From NCBI GenBank assembly GCA_029266475.1, contig JAQSWU010000011.1, positions 1 through 64,000 on the forward strand: a stretch of DNA of 64,000 bases, in the 5' to 3' direction. The notes under the pieces were generated by a model. That model did no database searches and was not told the DNA's origin. It worked only from the letters and a program-made list of their open reading frames with translations. The number at the start of each line of letters is the position of its first letter. Position 1 is the first letter of the stretch. The translations under genes were made by a program, and so were the position numbers. Source of the DNA: Rickettsiaceae bacterium. GTDB lineage: Bacteria; Pseudomonadota; Alphaproteobacteria; Rickettsiales; Rickettsiaceae. Shown piece by piece: positions 35,070 to 43,470 of this stretch.

Positions 35070-35771
35070 CTATTTTTTTCTTGTAAGGGCAGTTATAATA
35101 CCCCGTAACGATTGAACTTCATTGTGGGAGAGTTGTTCTATCCTAGTAAATATATTTCTAATATTTAAAGTCATATGATGTTTTTTTTCAGGATTCCTAA
35201 AAAAAGGCGTTTTATCAAGCTCACTAAATAAATGCTCAAAGAAATATTCTACTTCTAACTTCGTAGCGAGCTCTTGTTTATTAATATGAGCCTGCTGGTT
35301 TTCCATATTAAATATCTCATAGCATATAAGCATGACGGCCTGCGCAATATTTAATGAGGAAAAGGAGGGATCGGTATTTATAGTGATTATTTTATTAGCA
35401 AGTGCAATTTCTTCATTATTCAAGCCAGTACTTTCTCGGCCAAACAGAAAACCGACCTTCGCATTTTTAGGCATGTCGTTATTAAGCTGCCTTAAGTTCA
35501 CATATTGTTTATTCATGTCCCTTGGTTGAGCAGTAGTTGCATAAACATATTCAAGGTCGTTAATTGCATCTGTTAAACTTGAGAATATTTTAGCTTCATG
35601 TACTATATTAGCTGCTCCAACTGCCATGGACATAGCTTTCTCATTAGGCCAGCCATCACGCGGCTCGACAATACGCAGCTCCTCAATCGCAAAATTCTTC
35701 ATTGCTCTTGCTGCTGCGCCAATATTTTCTCCCATTTGCGGGGCAACTAGTATTATTATAGGCTTATGCAT
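35070..35771 (-). CDS. SPOUT-family RNA 2'-O-methyltransferase, TrmJ-like
   Basis: A 233-residue TrmH/SpoU-class enzyme. The family start PIIILVAPQMGENIGAAARAM is followed by VEPRDGWPN, FLFGRESTGL (motif 2) and SLNIAQAVMLICYEIF (motif 3 knot). TrmJ methylates position 32 of tRNA anticodon loops. I chose the ATG at 35771, at the conserved start; an upstream ATG at 35804 would add 11 residues and sits inside the hairpin AGGAGGA...TCCTCCT. Confidence 0.85.
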   Translation of the reverse strand: MHKPIIILVAPQMGENIGAAARAMKNFAIEELRIVEPRDGWPNEKAMSMAVGAANIVHEAKIFSSLTDAINDLEYVYATTAQPRDMNKQYVNLRQLNNDMPKNAKVGFLFGRESTGLNNEEIALANKIITINTDPSFSSLNIAQAVMLICYEIFNMENQQAHINKQELATKLEVEYFFEHLFSELDKTPFFRNPEKKHHMTLNIRNIFTRIEQLSHNEVQSLRGIITALTRKK

Positions 35772-35866
35772 TTTATTTATTATAAAAAAATGAGGAGGAT
35801 ACATTCCTCCTGGAATTTAAGCTTTAAGGAAATTTAAAGGCTCAATAAAACATTATGTTTTAAAAT

Positions 35867-35930
35867 AAACTTCCTTCATAACTCGCTTATGCTAGAGAAT
35901 TTGCAGAAGACTTGGAACAGAGAACCACAT
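35867..35930. repeat. Family A dispersed element, copy 6 (partial)
   Basis: Only one end remains: AAACTTCCTTCATAACTCGC, TTATGCTAGAGAATTTGCAG, AGACTTGGAACAGAGAACC. It ends abruptly before the GTACATGAGG part and lies between kdsA and the TrmJ-like gene. Confidence 0.7.
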
Positions 35931-35952
35931 AAGCAAAGAAGCGCTCATAACC

Positions 35953-36798
35953 TTAAGCATGCAACTTGCTTTTTGCTGGATTAAGTTCATCATATTTTTT
36001 GAGAGTAACTAGCAATTGCTCAAACTGATCAAGCCTCCACATGCATGGCCCGTCACTAGGTGCATTATCAGGATCTTGATGTACTTCCATGAATACCCCT
36101 GCAACACCAACCGCAACAGCAGCGCGCGCAAGAATATCTACATATTCTCTTTGTCCGCCACTTGCACCACCCAAACCCCCTGGTTTTTGCACGGAGTGTG
36201 TTGCATCAAATATCACAGGAGATCCTAAATCACTCATAATCTTAAGCCCTGTCATATCAGATACCAGGCCATTGTAACCAAAGCAAGTACCACGTTCTGT
36301 TACCATCACTTGATCTGCGCCAAAATGCTCAAGCTTTCCAACAACATTCTTCATATCCCAAGGTGCTAAAAATTGGCCTTTTTTTACATTTATTGCTTTA
36401 CCGGTTTTAGCTGCAGCCTCAAGTAAATCTGTCTGTCTGCATAAGAAAGCTGGAATTTGTAAAATATCAACATAAGGAGCAACCGCAGCGCACTGCTCTT
36501 CTTTATGTACATCAGTAATAATTAAGCAACCAAACTCTTGCTTCAATCTTTCAAAGATTGCCAGGGCATTATTTAAGCCAATTCCTCTTTTCCCTGCGTG
36601 AGAAGTTCTATTCGCTTTATCAAATGAGGACTTGTAAACGAAAGGGACCTTATGCTTAGTCGTAATATTAACTAACTGCTCTGCCATAAAAAGCGTATGA
36701 TCGAGGGATTCGATCTGGCATGGGCCGGCTATTACAGCAAGCGGTAGATTATTACTAATTTCAACATTGCTAAATTTAACAATATTTTGTTGCTTCAT
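35953..36798 (-). CDS. kdsA: 3-deoxy-8-phosphooctulonate synthase (Kdo-8-P synthase) KdsA
   Basis: A 281-residue TIM-barrel enzyme condensing arabinose-5-phosphate (the KdsD product) with PEP to Kdo-8-phosphate for LPS. Signatures are [44 protein letters not shown] and [15 protein letters not shown]. Asn rather than Cys at the metal position (INVKKGQ) suggests the metal-independent class. First gene downstream of secG and tpiA in a minus-strand run of three; the same linkage is common in alphaproteobacteria. Confidence 0.95.
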   Translation of the reverse strand: MKQQNIVKFSNVEISNNLPLAVIAGPCQIESLDHTLFMAEQLVNITTKHKVPFVYKSSFDKANRTSHAGKRGIGLNNALAIFERLKQEFGCLIITDVHKEEQCAAVAPYVDILQIPAFLCRQTDLLEAAAKTGKAINVKKGQFLAPWDMKNVVGKLEHFGADQVMVTERGTCFGYNGLVSDMTGLKIMSDLGSPVIFDATHSVQKPGGLGGASGGQREYVDILARAAVAVGVAGVFMEVHQDPDNAPSDGPCMWRLDQFEQLLVTLKKYDELNPAKSKLHA

Positions 36799-36824
36799 TT
36801 TATTCTTCTAATTGATGTTTAGGG

Positions 36825-37124
36825 TTACTGAGCTACTGGCAGCGAATCATTATCCTGCTTTTTCTCTTCTTGAGCTTGCTCAATGATACTTGTATGTTTC
36901 TTAGTAGATAAGTTTGCAAGTAATATTGAGTTCATTAAAAATAAAGTCGCTAAAACAACTGTTAATTTTGTCATAAAATTTGCTGCAGTTTTTGCTGTCA
37001 TAACACCAGAGTTACCGCCACCACCTAAGCTAGCTAACCCATCAGTACTCGATTTCTGTAGTAATATAACGGTTATAAGTAGTATCGCAATAACTATATG
37101 TACAATGAGAAAAATATCTAGCAT
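36825..37124 (-). CDS. secG: Preprotein translocase subunit SecG
   Basis: A 99-residue protein with two membrane spans (about 2-22 and 53-72) and the motif LLQKSSTDGLASLGGGGNSGVMT between them, then a charged Lys/Glu tail. It assists SecYEG translocation. It begins 6 bases after the tpiA stop, the usual alphaproteobacterial arrangement. Confidence 0.95.
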   Translation of the reverse strand: MLDIFLIVHIVIAILLITVILLQKSSTDGLASLGGGGNSGVMTAKTAANFMTKLTVVLATLFLMNSILLANLSTKKHTSIIEQAQEEKKQDNDSLPVAQ

Positions 37125-37130
37125 GGTATA

Positions 37131-37847
37131 TTACACTCCATTTAGGCAAAGTTTAATGAATTCTTCGGCATCAAGAGAAGCTTTGCCAATCAGCACTCCT
37201 GAAATACCAGGTATATTTAATATATCTCTAACGTTTTTAGACTCTACAGAGCCACCATACACTATTTTTACATCATTTTCAAGTATCGCTTCTTGATATA
37301 GGTAAGACGTAATTTCCTCGATTTGCTCATGAGAAGGTATTATCCCAGTTCCTATAGACCATAATGGCTCATAAGCAAGTATGTAATCCTGACAGCCTGG
37401 CGGAATAGATGCATGTATCTGCTGAGTAATTGCTTCAAGATAGACTCCGTTTTCTCTTTCCTGGCGGCTCTCCCCTACGCAGACTATAGGAGTAATACCA
37501 GCATTGATACAATTATTTATCTTACTTTTTATTATCTCATTCGTTTCATTAAAATACTTCCTTCGCTCGGAATGACCAATGATTGTGTGATTTATCCCAT
37601 GCTCCTTAAGCATATAGGCGCTAACTTCTCCAGTATAAGACCCAAATTTTTCCTGAACTATACTAACATCTTGGCTTGCAAATTTGAGCGCTCTAAAATG
37701 TTGCTTAAGTGGCAGTAAGTAAAGCTCCGGAACGGATAAAATAATATGTTCCCTAGGAGCTGGAGAATTTTCAAGTTTCTCACAAAAATCATGCGCTAAC
37801 TCAAAGGTAAAATTCATCTTCCAGTTAGCAATAAAAGTATAGTCCAT
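37131..37847 (-). CDS. tpiA: Triosephosphate isomerase TpiA
   Basis: A 238-residue TIM barrel interconverting DHAP and glyceraldehyde-3-phosphate. Catalytic residues are N8/K10 (FIANWKMN), H92 (IIGHSERRKYF) and E160 (ILAYEPLWSIGTG), with VYGGSVESKN near the C-terminus. Slightly short for the family but complete. Retention of glycolytic-gluconeogenic triose chemistry is more typical of deep-branching Rickettsiales than of Rickettsia. It is divergent from ppiD. Confidence 0.95.
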   Translation of the reverse strand: MDYTFIANWKMNFTFELAHDFCEKLENSPAPREHIILSVPELYLLPLKQHFRALKFASQDVSIVQEKFGSYTGEVSAYMLKEHGINHTIIGHSERRKYFNETNEIIKSKINNCINAGITPIVCVGESRQERENGVYLEAITQQIHASIPPGCQDYILAYEPLWSIGTGIIPSHEQIEEITSYLYQEAILENDVKIVYGGSVESKNVRDILNIPGISGVLIGKASLDAEEFIKLCLNGV

Positions 37848-37942
37848 ATAAATTAGCTTTCGTTTCGTAAGTTTTTGTTGCAGAATCTGTTATTAATATT
37901 TATTTTTAAATAAATTTCAACATAAAAACAACAAAGGTAAGA

Positions 37943-39652
37943 ATGTTAACAAATATTAGAAAAGCAGCAGATAGCTGGTGGTTTAAATCAATATTAATCG
38001 TAATAGTTATAACATTCTGCTGGACTATTGGTACTAACGTACGTGGTTCAGGAGAGGATAGATTAGTCACTTTTAAAAAAGCAAATCCTATTACAGGGCA
38101 AGAATTTTTAAACGCACAGAAAAACGAAATTACCCGTATACAAAACCTTACAGGTAACCCTCTTACAACTGAACAGATTCATCAGCTAAATATTCCAAGC
38201 ATGATAATTGAACAGCTCATTAATAGCCGTATGCTAACTCAGCTAGTTCAGCAATATAATTTAGATTTTACAAATAATCTTATGCTGGAGCAGATAAAAA
38301 AACTGCCAGTTTTTCAAAATGATAAAGGAGTATTCGATCCAAAGCTTTTTGCTTATGTGTTACATAACGCAGGGATAAGCGAGGAAGACTATATTAAACG
38401 CATTAAAGATGAAATAGCTGAACAAATAGTCATTAGCATGTTTGCATCCAATGCTCTTGCACCAAAATTACTAGTTCAAAATATAGCTGATTATCTTAAT
38501 GAAGTACGTACTATGGAAATTGTTAGCATCGATGCAACAAATGTTCCTCTTACAGACCATAATTTCTCTCAAGAGACTCTGCAGAACTACTACGAAGCGC
38601 ATAAACAAAGTTATACTGTACCAGAAAGCAGGAATTTTACTTACGGATTGCTTAGTAAAGATTCATTGAAGAAAGATATCACTGTAACGGATAAAGAAGC
38701 AGAGGAGTATTATAAAGACAATATCGATGAATATAAACGTATTGCTGCAACTTTAAAAACATCAAGCTTGAATAATCTAAGCGGCATAGTTAAGACTGCT
38801 CAAGGCTACCACGTTATTAAAAAGGTTGAGCAAATACCAGCTATCAATAAAAGCTTTGCAGCTGTAAAAACAGAGCTTCTTGAACTGGTAAAGAAGAAGA
38901 AACTTGAGCAAAAATTTGTTGAGGCTTCTAAAAAAGTTGAAGATGAACTTGCTGCCGGCGCTACCCTCTCAGAAGTAGCTAAAAAGTTTGATTTAAAACT
39001 AGAAAATGCCCTAGATGTCACCACGAAAAATTTTAATAAGAAACTTAGCAATCACTTCCAAATGTCTGACTCTGATAAGCTTTTTTCTTTAAAAGAAGGC
39101 GAGATATCAGATATTTTTGAAATAAATCAAAAAACGCCTGCTATTGCAGTAGTTAAAGCTACAAAGGTTATCCCAGAGCAAGTGAAAAGCTTTAATGAAG
39201 TTAAAGACATAGTTACCAAAGAATATGCTTTACAGCAAAAATTCCAAGTAGCGTATAATATGCTTAGTGACGCCACAAAGAGCGGAGAACTTAGCGCTAA
39301 AGATAAGAGTAATAAACACCTGAAAGTAAATAGTAACTATAAGCTTGCAAGAGTAGATCTTATCAATCAACAGAAAGCTCCAACTTTCCCAATCGAATTG
39401 CTTTATAGAGTATTTGAAATGGATAAAGGCGGTTTTACAGAAGTGTTTAGCGATGGAAAAAACCTTTATACAGCCAAAGTTCAAGATATTAACCTTGATA
39501 AAACAAGCTCTAAAATAAACACTAAAGCTATTGAAGATAAGCTGCATACAAATTACAATAACAGCATTTTCGAGGAAATTATTTTAGACCTTAGAAATAA
39601 GAATAATGTACAAGTGAGTGATAAAGTTAAGGCTTATATCAATAGAGAATAA
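37943..39652 (+). CDS. PpiD/SurA-like periplasmic folding factor with shortened parvulin domain
   Basis: A 569-residue membrane-anchored protein: one N-terminal span (about 15-33, FKSILIVIVITFCWTIGTN), a SurA-N-like chaperone region (about 36-190), and a C-terminal chaperone part. Between them the parvulin PPIase domain seems reduced to about 40 residues around AQGYHVIKKVEQ (near 285), so catalysis is doubtful. PpiD-type proteins stand at the Sec exit and aid outer-membrane protein folding, which fits its place next to secG. A strong terminator follows. Confidence 0.85.
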   Translation: MLTNIRKAADSWWFKSILIVIVITFCWTIGTNVRGSGEDRLVTFKKANPITGQEFLNAQKNEITRIQNLTGNPLTTEQIHQLNIPSMIIEQLINSRMLTQLVQQYNLDFTNNLMLEQIKKLPVFQNDKGVFDPKLFAYVLHNAGISEEDYIKRIKDEIAEQIVISMFASNALAPKLLVQNIADYLNEVRTMEIVSIDATNVPLTDHNFSQETLQNYYEAHKQSYTVPESRNFTYGLLSKDSLKKDITVTDKEAEEYYKDNIDEYKRIAATLKTSSLNNLSGIVKTAQGYHVIKKVEQIPAINKSFAAVKTELLELVKKKKLEQKFVEASKKVEDELAAGATLSEVAKKFDLKLENALDVTTKNFNKKLSNHFQMSDSDKLFSLKEGEISDIFEINQKTPAIAVVKATKVIPEQVKSFNEVKDIVTKEYALQQKFQVAYNMLSDATKSGELSAKDKSNKHLKVNSNYKLARVDLINQQKAPTFPIELLYRVFEMDKGGFTEVFSDGKNLYTAKVQDINLDKTSSKINTKAIEDKLHTNYNNSIFEEIILDLRNKNNVQVSDKVKAYINRE

Positions 39653-39686
39653 TAAAACTAACTATTATACTTATATTAGAATACTT

Positions 39687-39716
39687 AAAAAGGGGGTAAT
39701 TACCTCCTTTTTTTAT
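39687..39716 (+). terminator. Rho-independent terminator after the ppiD-like gene
   Basis: AAAGGGGGTAA pairs with TTACCTCCTTT around a palindrome, followed by a T run (TTTTTTT). It starts about 35 bases after the stop codon. Confidence 0.8.
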
Positions 39717-39772
39717 ATTTACTATAGCAAGGGTTAACGTCATTAAGAGAACTGTCCTTGAGGCGCAAACTC

Positions 39773-39950
39773 GTCATCGCGAAAAATGGCGAAATATATT
39801 TTATGAGCCATTTTGTGGCGATCCAGCTCAACTAATCATTTATACCTAAGTTTTGCTTGATAACTGGACTCTCACGCTGACAAGAGTTCGCTTAGGAAGT
39901 GACAACTCGCTACCCCTCCCCCCTGTTTTTTAAAGTATCTTAGGCGGGGT
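39773..39950. repeat. Family C dispersed element, copy 4 (hairpin version 2)
   Basis: Starts GTCATCGCGAAAAATGGCG, as at 25601, then GATCCAGCTCAACTAATCA, TATACCTAAGTTTTGCTTGA and AGTGACAACTCGCTACCCC, ending CTCCCCCCTGTTTTTTAAAG. Downstream, 39951-40591 holds degenerate pieces of families G, C (40225-40268) and the stretch shared with 25812-25890; I see no gene there. Confidence 0.75.
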
Positions 39951-40224
39951 AACTTACTATAGTTAAAAATTGAACGGTACTCAATCTTAATAGCCCTATA
40001 TATTTATACATAGTATTCAAAATCTAAACAGCCGTTTCGCTTAATTCATACTACCCACTTAATTTAACAGCACTTGTTAGCACGATTGAAAGTTTCAAAG
40101 CTTTTGTAACCGTGCAATGAGTTTCTTCATCTCTTTAAACAATTTAATGCATAGTGAGCTTTCCACTAAGTAATTTTTACCTTGTTTCGCATGAATTGGA
40201 GAAATAAAAAACCGTCAATACGAA

Positions 40225-40268
40225 CGATGTTGCGAAACAATTTGAAGTAATCTAGTCCAACGAATCAT
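40225..40268. repeat. Remnant of family C (hairpin version 1)
   Basis: TTGCGAAACAATTTGAAGTA followed by ATCTAGTCCAACGAATCA matches the central part of copies 1 and 2, but the left half of the hairpin is lost. Confidence 0.5.
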
Positions 40269-40591
40269 TTTTATTCACTTCTAAGTGTCTTCATAAGTTT
40301 ATTGAAGAATTTTAGTTTTCTAGCTACAGCATAATACCTAAGTAACTAGATCAGAATAATTTGGAGGGTCGAGAAATCAGTGCTTAGCGGCTAGCGTTTG
40401 TTAATTATTTTTATGCGATAGACACGTCTCTTTAAAGTCAAGCGATTCAAACCCTATAAGTACTGTAATGAAAGGCTCGCTTCAAAACAAAGATGTTGTT
40501 AAATTAACTTAAGGAATATTTTATTTTACTTGAAATAAATTATAAAACTTATATAAGTACGTAAGTTCAAAACTTAACTGAAGTGAAATTT

Positions 40592-41806
40592 ATGAAATTT
40601 ACCGAGAAACCAACAGACGAAGAGGTAGCAAGAAAACTCCGAGAGGAGTTAGAAAGAGAAGACGAGTTACTCGCAAGACAGATGCAGGACGCAGAATTCA
40701 ACTCTCCTCATCAACCTTATTATAATGCCGCTAAAGTAGTTAACCGCGCAGAGGTAACCAACGAGAATCATTTACCTAATAATTATTTCACTTTAGGAGA
40801 AAGAGTAATTTACGATGGAGATAATTGCTTGTCTGATACATCCTTCAATACATCAAAATATATTGAAATTTACAATACCATATGGGAGTGGTATCATTAT
40901 CTACAGTTATGTTCAGTACCTAAAAACGAAATTCCTAGCAAAATTGCCGAAATAACAGAACTGAATAATGATTTTATAAACAAAGTTTTAGGTTATAACG
41001 AAGGAAAAAATCATAAGAGTGAAGTGAGTAGCCCCTCTCCTAATAACAATTTCCTGGATTCTTATTACAAAGGTCTACAAGATAAATTAGAAGAGAATTT
41101 TACAAATAACGCAAAAGCCACTAGACCTACTCCCTCTTCTCCGTCTAAGACAAACCACCCTAGGGATAATAGTTTCATGAGAAATCCCAAAAAATTAAAG
41201 CTTAATAATTATAATGAGAAGTTTCCAAATGAAGCAGAAGATGTTATTTATATCGATGATACAGATTTAATCGATTTTAATAGTATAAATTCACCCACCT
41301 CGCAAAAATCAATTAAAACAAACGCTAAATCAAAGAAATTATTGCTACCTAAACCTGAAATACCTCAAGCATTAGCACTTGCTGCAGATAAAATCACGGA
41401 TAAAGAAGCTGAAGAAATTACTTCAAAAGAATTAGAAGAAATCTGCCCAGTTTATAATGATCACGAGAATGCTCCTTCCGAACTAGAGTTCAATATATAT
41501 ACATTATCACAGCTCCTCGTTTTCCAAGTAACTAAGGATGTCTATATCCATAGTTTCAGAACGGAATTTAATATGGAATATGAAGAAGTCATGCAAGTAA
41601 TAGATAAAGTTAAATCATTTATAAGCCAGAATGTAACTAACCAACTTAAGACGTTAGAACAGAATAAAGATTTAGATAAGCCCGACAGTACCAAGCTTGA
41701 AGAGCTTAACTTAGATTATCATGAGTTAAATTATCCAAACAACGATAATTCTAATTACCATTTAAATTATAAGAACTATTGCTCTTCAGATTTGTGGTTA
41801 AATTAG
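40592..41806 (+). CDS. Hypothetical protein with N-terminal tandem MIU-like motifs
   Basis: A 404-residue acidic protein without a named domain. Residues 9-35 form a charged helix with two copies of a pattern like the ubiquitin-binding MIU motif: DEEVARKLREELE and DELLARQMQDAE. A low-complexity Ser/Pro/Asn middle (about 145-215) looks disordered, and another acidic helix follows (about 265-290). A GTG three codons upstream (40583) is an alternative start. The stop codon TAG is formed by the first bases of a family A element, so the gene may have been shortened by that insertion. Host targeting is inference. Confidence 0.7.
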   Translation: MKFTEKPTDEEVARKLREELEREDELLARQMQDAEFNSPHQPYYNAAKVVNRAEVTNENHLPNNYFTLGERVIYDGDNCLSDTSFNTSKYIEIYNTIWEWYHYLQLCSVPKNEIPSKIAEITELNNDFINKVLGYNEGKNHKSEVSSPSPNNNFLDSYYKGLQDKLEENFTNNAKATRPTPSSPSKTNHPRDNSFMRNPKKLKLNNYNEKFPNEAEDVIYIDDTDLIDFNSINSPTSQKSIKTNAKSKKLLLPKPEIPQALALAADKITDKEAEEITSKELEEICPVYNDHENAPSELEFNIYTLSQLLVFQVTKDVYIHSFRTEFNMEYEEVMQVIDKVKSFISQNVTNQLKTLEQNKDLDKPDSTKLEELNLDYHELNYPNNDNSNYHLNYKNYCSSDLWLN

Positions 41807-42050
41807 ACTTCTTTGTGAGAACTCTACTTCTGCTGCGAGTTTGCATATATAGTAAATTTATTTAAAGTGTGGTACTACGTCGTCATTCCTCGCTAACGTA
41901 TTACTCATACGCTGCGCTCGTTATTTCTAGTACCACAACTCAACTAATTTCACTATAGGTTCGGTACTCAAATCCTCATCTACCTATAAGTAGTGCGGTT
42001 CTGCGTTCCGAGTCTTCTGCAAGTTCTCTTATCCATAGTTCAAGTTATTA
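41804..42050. repeat. Family A element, copy 7, split by a nested MITE
   Basis: Begins TAGACTTCTTTGTGAGAA, continues ACTTCTGCTGCGAGTTTGCA, is interrupted at TA by the 106-base element at 41850-41955, then resumes GGTTCGGTACTC, TACCTATAAGTAGTGCGGTT and CGAGTCTTCTGCAAGTTCTC. The right end is eroded. Confidence 0.8.
41850..41955. mobile_element. MITE-like family B element, copy 2 (inside family A)
   Basis: 106 bases, TAGTAAATTTATTTAAAG to AACTAATTTCACTA, flanked by TA. Nearly identical to 23939-24041 apart from a three-base insertion near GTACTACGTCGTC. It interrupts family A at a different site from copy 1, so the two insertions were independent. Confidence 0.85.
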
Positions 42051-42187
42051 AATATAAAAAGGAAATTTCAAGGAAAAAAAGATTATGTGGCTTTTAAAAT
42101 TCTTAAGGGAGAAAAGCTGCACCAAATAAAAAAATATTCGTTTGGTTGCGCCCTTCTCTTAACTTTTCAATTAAGTGATAATTTTAG

Positions 42188-43033
42188 TTAGAAGAAATCT
42201 TGATCTGTAAATTTAGTAAGGATTTCTGCATAACGCATTTCATACTCAACTTCAGAGATATGATCCTTTAATTGTTCAAGCTCAGATAAAGCCAGAGCGC
42301 AGCTAATTTCTTTCTCTTCTTCATCATATCTTCGAGCAGCGCGAACGGATTCTCTATAGTCTTTAAAGTCCTTTTCTCTGCTGCTTGTAAATGAGTTTTG
42401 GTAGGAATAAGTTGTCCTACTATAGAAATCATCTTCTAATTTATCCATGATATCAAAATGAACCTTCGGCATATCCTTAGTCCTTCTTAAAGAAGATTCT
42501 ACAGCCGGCTCCTCTACTTCCTCTTTCCCGCTCGAATAACGGTTGGCTTGCTGCTTAGTTTCTTGCTTATAATGGTCTACATCCGGTTGTTCCAGAATAC
42601 TTGCAATAAATTTCAAGCTTTCTTTATATTGATTTTCATCAATTCTACCTAGCAACATGTTTTTCCAATCCTGTATTAGTTTGACGCTATAACCCTTAAT
42701 CGCATTTAAATAGTCAACTTCAGGTATGTCTTTTGCCTTCTTAATAAGATAAATATCTTTATATTCTAGATCATGCAGTAAATCGTGCACGCTAATTAAA
42801 GAAGGTTTTACAGCATGCGCAATAGGTGCAAGACTTAAAAAGTTTATAAACTCGTATATCTCTAGCTTTTCAATATTATCTATCAAAAGGGATATAAAAA
42901 CATTACAATAATTATCCATTAGAACTTTGTTGGTAATACCTTTATTCTTTAATCTGAAAATAATTTCATCTATATCCTCAGCAATTCCAGCTCTTATTTC
43001 TTTAGGAAGTATATCTAAGTATTCTTCTTTCAT
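42188..43033 (-). CDS. Hypothetical protein with a C-terminal UIM-like motif
   Basis: A 281-residue protein without a named domain. The N-terminal half is helical (DILPKEIRAGIAEDIDEIIF), and the middle is charged and Ser/Tyr-rich. Near the C-terminus, residues 237-253 (DEEEKEISCALALSELE) match the ubiquitin-interacting-motif consensus exactly: acidic run, I243, A246, S250, E253. No signal peptide. It faces away from the small gene at 43258, and is near the MIU-like protein gene. A ubiquitin-binding effector is a reasonable but unproven reading. Confidence 0.7.
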   Translation of the reverse strand: MKEEYLDILPKEIRAGIAEDIDEIIFRLKNKGITNKVLMDNYCNVFISLLIDNIEKLEIYEFINFLSLAPIAHAVKPSLISVHDLLHDLEYKDIYLIKKAKDIPEVDYLNAIKGYSVKLIQDWKNMLLGRIDENQYKESLKFIASILEQPDVDHYKQETKQQANRYSSGKEEVEEPAVESSLRRTKDMPKVHFDIMDKLEDDFYSRTTYSYQNSFTSSREKDFKDYRESVRAARRYDEEEKEISCALALSELEQLKDHISEVEYEMRYAEILTKFTDQDFF

Positions 43034-43179
43034 TGGTTTTCTCCGTAATCGTAAAATTAAAATATTATTATAGACATATTGGTTAATAGGTCAATTAGTC
43101 TTAAAGATAAATATACAATTTTATGTAGTTATTATTAAACAATTTTTTTATTATAATAAATTTTTCTCTATGGCTAATC

Positions 43180-43194
43180 TTAATATTGCGTTAA
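43180..43194. promoter_or_regulatory. CtrA-type box upstream of the 43258-43446 gene
   Basis: TTAA-TATTGCG-TTAA, 63 bases upstream of the ATG at 43258 and about 147 bases from the minus-strand gene at 43033. Position favours control of the small plus-strand gene. Confidence 0.45.
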
Positions 43195-43257
43195 GCTTTG
43201 TTCTTTGATATATTAAATGTTGTAGAAGTATTAAAAGCTGTTAAAGAGGTGGCGAGA

Positions 43258-43446
43258 ATGGAACAAAAAATCAAGCATTCCCAAGAAAAACACTACCCAG
43301 AGAGAATTAAAAATAGCATGATATTTGTACTGCTTGAATGCGGTTATTCAATTTCTGAAGCAGAGAAAATAGCAGGTGATGTCAATAATTATTACCTAAA
43401 GAAAAACAGTAACACCCCAGCTGCGCATAATCAAGAAGTTGCGTAA
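43258..43446 (+). CDS. Small hypothetical protein
   Basis: A 62-residue protein starting MEQKIKHSQEKHYPERIKNS, with a helix MIFVLLECGYSISEAEKIAG. The frame is open back to a TTG at 43198 (82 codons), but the ATG lies at a better distance from the CtrA-type box at 43180. No known family. It ends 24 bases before the lolD stop (convergent). Confidence 0.5.
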   Translation: MEQKIKHSQEKHYPERIKNSMIFVLLECGYSISEAEKIAGDVNNYYLKKNSNTPAAHNQEVA

Positions 43447-43470
43447 GTCATCGTTCATGCGCATGACCAA

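Noticed and set aside
43198-43257. TTG start extending the small gene to 82 codons
   Set aside because: No ribosome site, and the start would fall next to the CtrA-type box; the ATG at 43258 is more consistent.
43441-43470. Hairpin GTCAT...ATGAC between the 43258 gene and lolD as a terminator
   Set aside because: Short stem and no T run on either side.
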